Assembly (NCBI GenBank): GCA_022572285.1
Contig: JACZWF010000023.1
Coordinates: 1-12,581 of the forward strand
Length of the DNA stretch: 12,581 nucleotides
Source: Nitrososphaerota archaeon
Lineage (GTDB): Archaea > Thermoproteota > Nitrososphaeria > Nitrososphaerales > UBA57
Reading direction: 5' to 3'
The notes beneath the pieces are model-generated. The model was not told the origin of the DNA. It did not search any database and saw nothing but the letters and a program-made list of their open reading frames with translations. Position numbers and translations under genes: made by a program. Positions 12,204-12,581 of this stretch are shown piece by piece. The stretch's first letter is position 1. Every line of letters begins with the position of its first letter.

Positions 12204-12350
12204 TTGACTGGGGGAAATACAGAAAAGAGGATTCTTTCTGATGATTCGACTTATTGGACAAAAGAATGTGAGTGTTTAATGGAGGGTAGTGAAATCGTGT
12301 CATTATGTGAAAGACATGCGGTCCTATTCGACGCTATGATGGAGATCTAG
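12204..12350 (+). CDS. Small Cys-rich protein (48 aa), zinc-knuckle-like
   Basis: A short frame opens with TTG 12204, two codons after an in-frame TAG, and ends at TAG 12348-12350. The product is MTGGNTEKRILSDDSTYWTK, then ECECLMEGSEIVSLCERHAV and LFDAMMEI. It has a C-x-C pair and a later C-x2-H, a layout that can bind one zinc ion, followed by an amphipathic helix. An AT-rich TTATTAAAA (12167-12175) about 30 bases before the TTG gives a leaderless promoter. The pattern of a conserved-looking Cys/His set with protein-like composition argues against chance, but the family is not identified. Small zinc proteins of this size are common in archaea, often as regulators or partners. The next in-frame ATG is codon 26, inside the Cys motif, so the TTG start is preferred. 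Confidence 0.5.
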   Translation: MTGGNTEKRILSDDSTYWTKECECLMEGSEIVSLCERHAVLFDAMMEI

Positions 12351-12437
12351 AAAATGCCCTCAGGAATCCTTAGAAGCTAGTTAACCGAAATTCACTATCT
12401 TCTCGACGGTATCAGAAGGAAGGCGAATTATCCCATA

Positions 12438-12447
12438 GCGCGCGCGC
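12438..12447. repeat. (GC)5 tract in a 12-bp perfect palindrome
   Basis: AGCGCGCGCGCT (12437-12448) is self-complementary and lies 12 bases before the ATG of the partial membrane-protein frame. Confidence 0.85.
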
Positions 12448-12459
12448 TTATTTAGAAAA

Positions 12460-12581
12460 ATGAAGGAGATTAAAGCTGAAATAGGGTTGACTTATCTCTT
12501 ATTCTTTGCGGCTCTCCTGCGTTTTCTTCTGTCTCTAAAGACCCATCCAACAGTGATGGTGCGGATAATGCCAACAGTTGC
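12460..12581 (+). CDS. N-terminal part of a membrane protein, cut by the window end
   Basis: The frame from ATG 12460 stays open to the last base and reads MKEIKAEIGLTYLLFFAALL, then RFLLSLKTHPTVMVRIMPTV. It has one hydrophobic helix (about 9-25) followed by basic and Pro residues. Only 40 codons are visible, so neither identity nor the start can be firmly fixed; TTG at codon 10 is an alternative. A (GC)5 tract lies in the position expected for promoter DNA just upstream. Confidence 0.35.
   Translation, partial: MKEIKAEIGLTYLLFFAALLRFLLSLKTHPTVMVRIMPTV

Noticed and set aside
1..12581. tRNA, rRNA or other known structured RNA genes
   Set aside because: I looked for the tRNA T-arm consensus (GGTTCRA with pairing arms) and for rRNA-like conserved blocks on both strands and found none.

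Overview
The window looks like chromosomal DNA of an archaeon, most likely Thermoproteota (a Nitrososphaeria or Bathyarchaeia relative). The reasons are several TATA boxes about 25 bases before leaderless ATG or GTG starts, AGA/AGG-rich arginine codon use, an archaeal-type nicotinate phosphoribosyltransferase, a small archaeal-looking membrane protein, and a long coiled-coil HTH protein with the 'GLATGTVSNI' recognition helix that I associate with these lineages. The lineage is an inference. Gene density is modest. Most genes are transcribed alone, with divergent and convergent neighbours rather than long operons.

Layout. 1-986 (minus) is the N-terminal part of an HTH/coiled-coil protein with an apparent one-base frameshift in its HTH; directly upstream lies an array of CGTCA pentamers (1023-1109). 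1291-1877 holds a short membrane-segment frame and a gene interrupted by an in-frame TGA. Then come a GDT1/TMEM165-family cation transporter (1977-2573), a membrane-anchored cupredoxin (2829-3341), an anchored metallo-beta-lactamase-fold hydrolase (3656-4744), and two small membrane proteins (4858-5181 minus, 5385-5717 plus).

The middle (5767-9271) contains three nuclease-fold proteins: a PD-(D/E)XK protein with a C-terminal winged helix, a DpnII/MboI-like PD-(D/E)XK protein, and a NYN/PIN-like RNase. An orphan 166-aa protein with deviating codon use sits among them. This mix is compatible with a defence or mobile-element-response island, but no complete known system is recognisable. A small orphan gene (9521-9820) and repeat-bearing intergenic DNA follow.

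The right side carries an NAD-salvage pair: nicotinate phosphoribosyltransferase (10161-11393, minus) and nicotinamidase (11475-12068, plus). They are divergent around an 81-base promoter region that holds a perfect 14-bp palindrome. A 48-aa Cys-rich small protein and the start of a membrane protein close the window.

The most unusual signal is not a gene. Alternating (GC)n tracts of 8-12 bases occur at least ten times, in almost every intergenic gap or at the very end of a frame, and never inside a recognisable conserved gene. A second, unrelated dispersed repeat (GAACCAATAACGCTC, three clear copies) occurs around the nuclease-fold genes.
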